Assembly: GCA_035356975.1 (NCBI GenBank)
Contig: DAORGW010000039.1
Span: forward strand, 1-7,687
Length of the DNA: 7,687 nucleotides
Reading direction: 5' to 3'
Source of the DNA: STF1-138 sp035356975
GTDB taxonomy: Bacteria; Patescibacteriota; Patescibacteriia; UBA1558; S5-K13
Shown: in pieces, positions 5,584 to 7,687 of the stretch
Layout: each line of letters starts with the position of its first letter
Position numbering within the stretch: position 1 is the first letter of the stretch
The notes under the pieces: generated by a model
Database searches by the model: none
Seen by the model: only the letters and a program-made list of their open reading frames with translations
What the model was told of the DNA's origin: nothing
Translations under genes and position numbers: made by a program

Positions 5584-6465
5584 ATGGACCATAAAAGTTT
5601 GATTGATCCAAATAATTTCATAAGTAAAAGCTATCTTGAGTCATTAAATCAGGCGGTTAATGTTGCCAAGAAGACTATGGAATCATTTGCTAATAGTTCG
5701 GCCCTACAAAGCTTCATAAAAGACCAGTCAAGAATACAAGAAATGGTACAAATTGCAGCCAAGAGTTTTGAGCCAGCATTTGAAAGTATGAGAGTCCAAC
5801 AAGAATTAATTAAATCAATAAGAGACTGGGGCTCATATCTTACATATGCGCCAGAGATAATCTACCCGAGAATTGAAAAAACTATCACCATTAATCATAA
5901 AACAGAAAGAGAAATCACCAAAAAAGAAGTTGAAGAAATGATACAAAGTGCCATCAACCAAACAGCAGAAAAAACTAAAAACCAAGAAATTAATGTTGAT
6001 ATTGTTAAAAGATTTCCATATAAACTGCCAGCCAATATTTCATGGAAGGACATTATTGTTAAATTTTTAGATGGGCACAATGTGCAAATAGCAATTGGCG
6101 AATATGTTTATACAGCAAACTATAAAGAAATGGGATTTGAAGATTCTAGACAATTAAAACCAAATTCTCAATGGGCTCTTTTAAAGATATTATCAAGAGA
6201 AAATGGCGGAGTATCCTGGAAAGAAAGCAACGCTAATAATAAAGTAAAAAAACAGAAGCAACTATTATCAATCAAACTAAGAGAATATTTTAATATCAGT
6301 GATGACCCCTTTCATAAGTATAATAAAAAACTAGGATATCAGATTAAGATAACTCTAGTTCCTGAGTCAGAATCCATAAACAAACATTTACCAGTATACA
6401 ACCCTGACGACGACACAGAAGATGATTCTTGGATTAAAAAATCATACAAGGACTACAACGAATAG
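5584..6465 (+). CDS. Coiled-coil / winged-helix-like protein, candidate regulator, 293 aa
   Basis: The N-terminal part (about 14-135) is helical and charged, with heptad-like stretches, and suits oligomerisation. The C-terminal part (about 144-262) starts FPYKLPANISWKDIIVKFLDGHNVQIAIGEY as a small beta-rich section and continues QWALLKILSRENGGVSW, then VKKQKQLLSIKLREYF, then the strand pair KLGYQIKITLVP. This order (helix, turn, long LR-rich helix, G-Y hairpin) resembles the effector winged helix of OmpR-type regulators (LL-x-x-L, I-x-x-LR-x-KL, GxGY). The tail is acidic (PDDDTEDD, 274-281). It is divergently transcribed from the seven-gene operon over a repeat-bearing 68-bp region, which fits a regulator of that operon. 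I do not recognise a named family. It could instead be a structural or sensing component. Its start lacks a clear ribosome binding site; it ends in TAG. Confidence 0.75.
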   Translation: MDHKSLIDPNNFISKSYLESLNQAVNVAKKTMESFANSSALQSFIKDQSRIQEMVQIAAKSFEPAFESMRVQQELIKSIRDWGSYLTYAPEIIYPRIEKTITINHKTEREITKKEVEEMIQSAINQTAEKTKNQEINVDIVKRFPYKLPANISWKDIIVKFLDGHNVQIAIGEYVYTANYKEMGFEDSRQLKPNSQWALLKILSRENGGVSWKESNANNKVKKQKQLLSIKLREYFNISDDPFHKYNKKLGYQIKITLVPESESINKHLPVYNPDDDTEDDSWIKKSYKDYNE

Positions 6466-6467
6466 CA

Positions 6468-6487
6468 TTTCGGTGAATTCACCGAAA
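6468..6487. repeat. 20-bp perfect palindrome after the 293-aa gene
   Basis: TTTCGGTGAA (6468-6477) is followed directly by its reverse complement TTCACCGAAA (6478-6487), with no spacer and an EcoRI-type GAATTC centre. It starts 2 bases after the TAG stop. A spacer-free dyad of this size suits a protein-binding site or a partly unfolded hairpin; it has no U-tract of its own, the true terminator being just downstream. Confidence 0.7.
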
Positions 6488-6498
6488 ATATAATACAC

Positions 6499-6525
6499 AA
6501 AAACGCCAATAAAACGGCGTTTTTT
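6499..6525 (+). terminator. Intrinsic terminator of the 293-aa gene
   Basis: AAAAACGCC (6499-6507) pairs with GGCGTTTTT (6516-6524) around an 8-nt loop (AATAAAAC), and the stem runs into a 6-T tract ending at 6525. It lies about 35 bases after the stop codon, so transcription of the 293-aa gene probably ends here and the methyltransferase gene needs its own promoter. The A-rich left arm makes it workable leftward too. Confidence 0.8.
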
Positions 6526-6588
6526 GTTATCCAAAACGATTTTTCACTATTAAGAATGTAAGGCTTAATAAACTTAATTAAAAATTCT

Positions 6589-7687
6589 ATGAAGAAATTA
6601 GAATGGCACACAGTGCAAAAAAGAGTTAACGATCTCGTTCCCCAAGAAGTTAACCCGAGAAGAATCAACGACAAGCAAATGTCAGATCTTAAAAAGAGCC
6701 TGGCAAAGTTTAATCTTGTCGAAATACCAGCCATAGATTTAAATGGCAAAATTTTGGCCGGGCACATGAGAATTAAAGCCCTTCAAATCCTTGGTAGGGG
6801 CGAAGAGCTAATTGACGTGAGGATTCCTAACCGCCAACTAACCGAAGATGAGGCTAAACGATATTTAATCGCCAGCAACGCTTTAGGCGGTGACTGGGAT
6901 TTTGAAAAGTTAAAAACTTTTGATTTAGATCTATTAATTGATATAGGTTTTGACCAAGTTGATTTATCTCATTTCTGGGACAAGGAATTAGAAGTTAAAG
7001 AAGAAGATTTTGATGTTGAGGCAGAGCTAAAAAAGATTAAGACACCAATAACTAAGCCGGGTGATTTAATACATTTAGGTGAGCATCGCCTACTTTGTGG
7101 CGATTCTACTAATCCCGATAATCTTAAAAGACTGTTCGGCGATGATAAGGCCGCAATGATATTTTCCGACCCTGTTTATAACATCAAATTAGATTATTCA
7201 AAAGGCATTGGTGGAAAAAATGATTATGGCGGAGCAGTTAACGATAATCGCAGTTATGAAGAATACAAGCAGTTTATTAGAAATTCCCTGCTAGCCGCTT
7301 TGCCTAACACAAAATCAGACTGTCATGTGTTCTACTGGTGCGATCAAACTTATATCGGGCTTTTCCAAGAATTATATCGAGAACTAGGAATAATTAATAA
7401 ACGAGTTTGCTTGTGGCTAAAAAATTCGCAGAACCCTACTCCAAAAATAGCATTTAATAAGTGTTATGAACCAGCCGTCTATGGTGTTAAAGGCAAACCA
7501 TATATCAATCCTGACATTAAAAACTACAACGAGGTTCTAAATAAAGAATTAGGTACAGGAAATGAGATGTTTGAAGATATTTATGATTCTTTAGATATTT
7601 GGCTGACTAAGCGTATTTCAGGTAAAGATTACGAACATGCTACCAGTAAGCCACCAAAGCTCTATGAAAAGGCTATAAGACGCTGTA
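6589..7687 (+). CDS. ParB-like domain / DNA adenine or cytosine methyltransferase fusion, partial at the right edge
   Basis: The reading frame is open to the window end, giving the first 366 residues. Residues 1 to about 110 form a ParB/Srx-like N-terminal domain (NPRRINDKQMSDLKKSL, then LAGHMRIKAL with G58-H59-M60-R61). Residues from about 150 on are a methyltransferase: PGDLIHLGEHRLLCGDST, then SDPVYNI (D194-P-V-Y197, the catalytic DPPY position), a target-recognition stretch with FYWCDQ and LWLKNSQNPTP, and HATSKPPKLYEKAIRR from H350, equivalent to the H-x-T-x-KP motif that precedes the missing AdoMet-binding FxGxG. The order (catalytic motif first) is that of beta-class enzymes. These fusions are typical of phages and integrated elements. 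DP-x-Y hints at N6-adenine. Start: the ATG at 6589 is the first after an in-frame stop at 6559-6561. The third catalytic residue is V rather than P. Confidence 0.88.
   Translation, partial: MKKLEWHTVQKRVNDLVPQEVNPRRINDKQMSDLKKSLAKFNLVEIPAIDLNGKILAGHMRIKALQILGRGEELIDVRIPNRQLTEDEAKRYLIASNALGGDWDFEKLKTFDLDLLIDIGFDQVDLSHFWDKELEVKEEDFDVEAELKKIKTPITKPGDLIHLGEHRLLCGDSTNPDNLKRLFGDDKAAMIFSDPVYNIKLDYSKGIGGKNDYGGAVNDNRSYEEYKQFIRNSLLAALPNTKSDCHVFYWCDQTYIGLFQELYRELGIINKRVCLWLKNSQNPTPKIAFNKCYEPAVYGVKGKPYINPDIKNYNEVLNKELGTGNEMFEDIYDSLDIWLTKRISGKDYEHATSKPPKLYEKAIRRC

Noticed and set aside
5895..6080. 61-codon minus-strand open frame with a hydrophobic product
   Set aside because: Antisense to the 293-aa gene; the hydrophobic look comes from reading lysine- and glutamate-rich codons in reverse.
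485..6465. Alternative genetic code (UGA as glycine), as in some CPR lineages
   Set aside because: All eight complete genes read through intact with the standard code; TGA is not used as their stop, but none is needed in-frame either.
6453..6767. 104-codon minus-strand open frame
   Set aside because: Crosses the palindrome and terminator and is antisense to the ParB domain of the methyltransferase, which has clear homology.
1..7687. CRISPR array or transposase gene
   Set aside because: No regularly spaced repeats with unique spacers and no transposase motifs were found on either strand; the only direct repeats are the promoter pair and the short 9-bp tandem.

Overview
The window is AT-rich bacterial DNA. 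It probably comes from a Patescibacteria/CPR-type genome or an element living in one. The main clue is the 637-residue protein: it carries a degenerate helical repeat (NI-x-x-F-x-G-[LV] followed by IA-x-x-LI) that I associate, from memory, with CPR proteins. Genes are tightly packed, Shine-Dalgarno signals are weak or absent, and the one methyltransferase is a ParB-fused phage/mobile type. All complete genes end in TAA or TAG and read cleanly with the standard code, so there is no sign of UGA recoding. The taxonomic call is an inference.

Layout: (1) Bases 1-484 hold no convincing gene. They contain a GC-rich fold-back element whose ends resemble the 3' end of a serine tRNA (about 119-258), a strong bidirectional intrinsic terminator (263-299), a smaller hairpin (91-109) and a short tandem repeat (408-425). 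(2) Bases 485-5515 are a minus-strand block of seven genes. In transcription order they are: a 253-aa HEPN-like protein, a 139-aa GIY-YIG nuclease, a 637-aa helical-repeat protein with an acidic tail, a 157-aa PD-(D/E)XK nuclease-like protein, a 58-aa single-pass membrane protein, a 217-aa unknown, and a 171-aa macro-domain protein. Gaps are 1, 4, 72, 18, 12 and 7 bases, so the block looks like one operon, possibly with an internal promoter in the 72-base gap. (3) A 68-bp divergent promoter region (5516-5583) carries a perfect 15-bp direct repeat spaced 42 bp plus a third partial copy. It separates the operon from (4) a plus-strand 293-aa protein with a helical N-terminus and a winged-helix-like C-terminus (5584-6465), followed by a 20-bp palindrome and an intrinsic terminator. 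(5) From 6589 to the window edge runs the start of a ParB-domain/DNA-methyltransferase fusion, cut off at residue 366.

How it may work together (inference): two predicted nucleases, a HEPN-like protein, a macro domain that could bind or remove ADP-ribose, a small membrane protein and a divergent candidate regulator with repeats in the shared promoter make up a parts list resembling a multi-gene defence or inter-element conflict locus. I do not recognise it as a named system. No single gene proves that role, and an accidental cluster of accessory genes remains possible.
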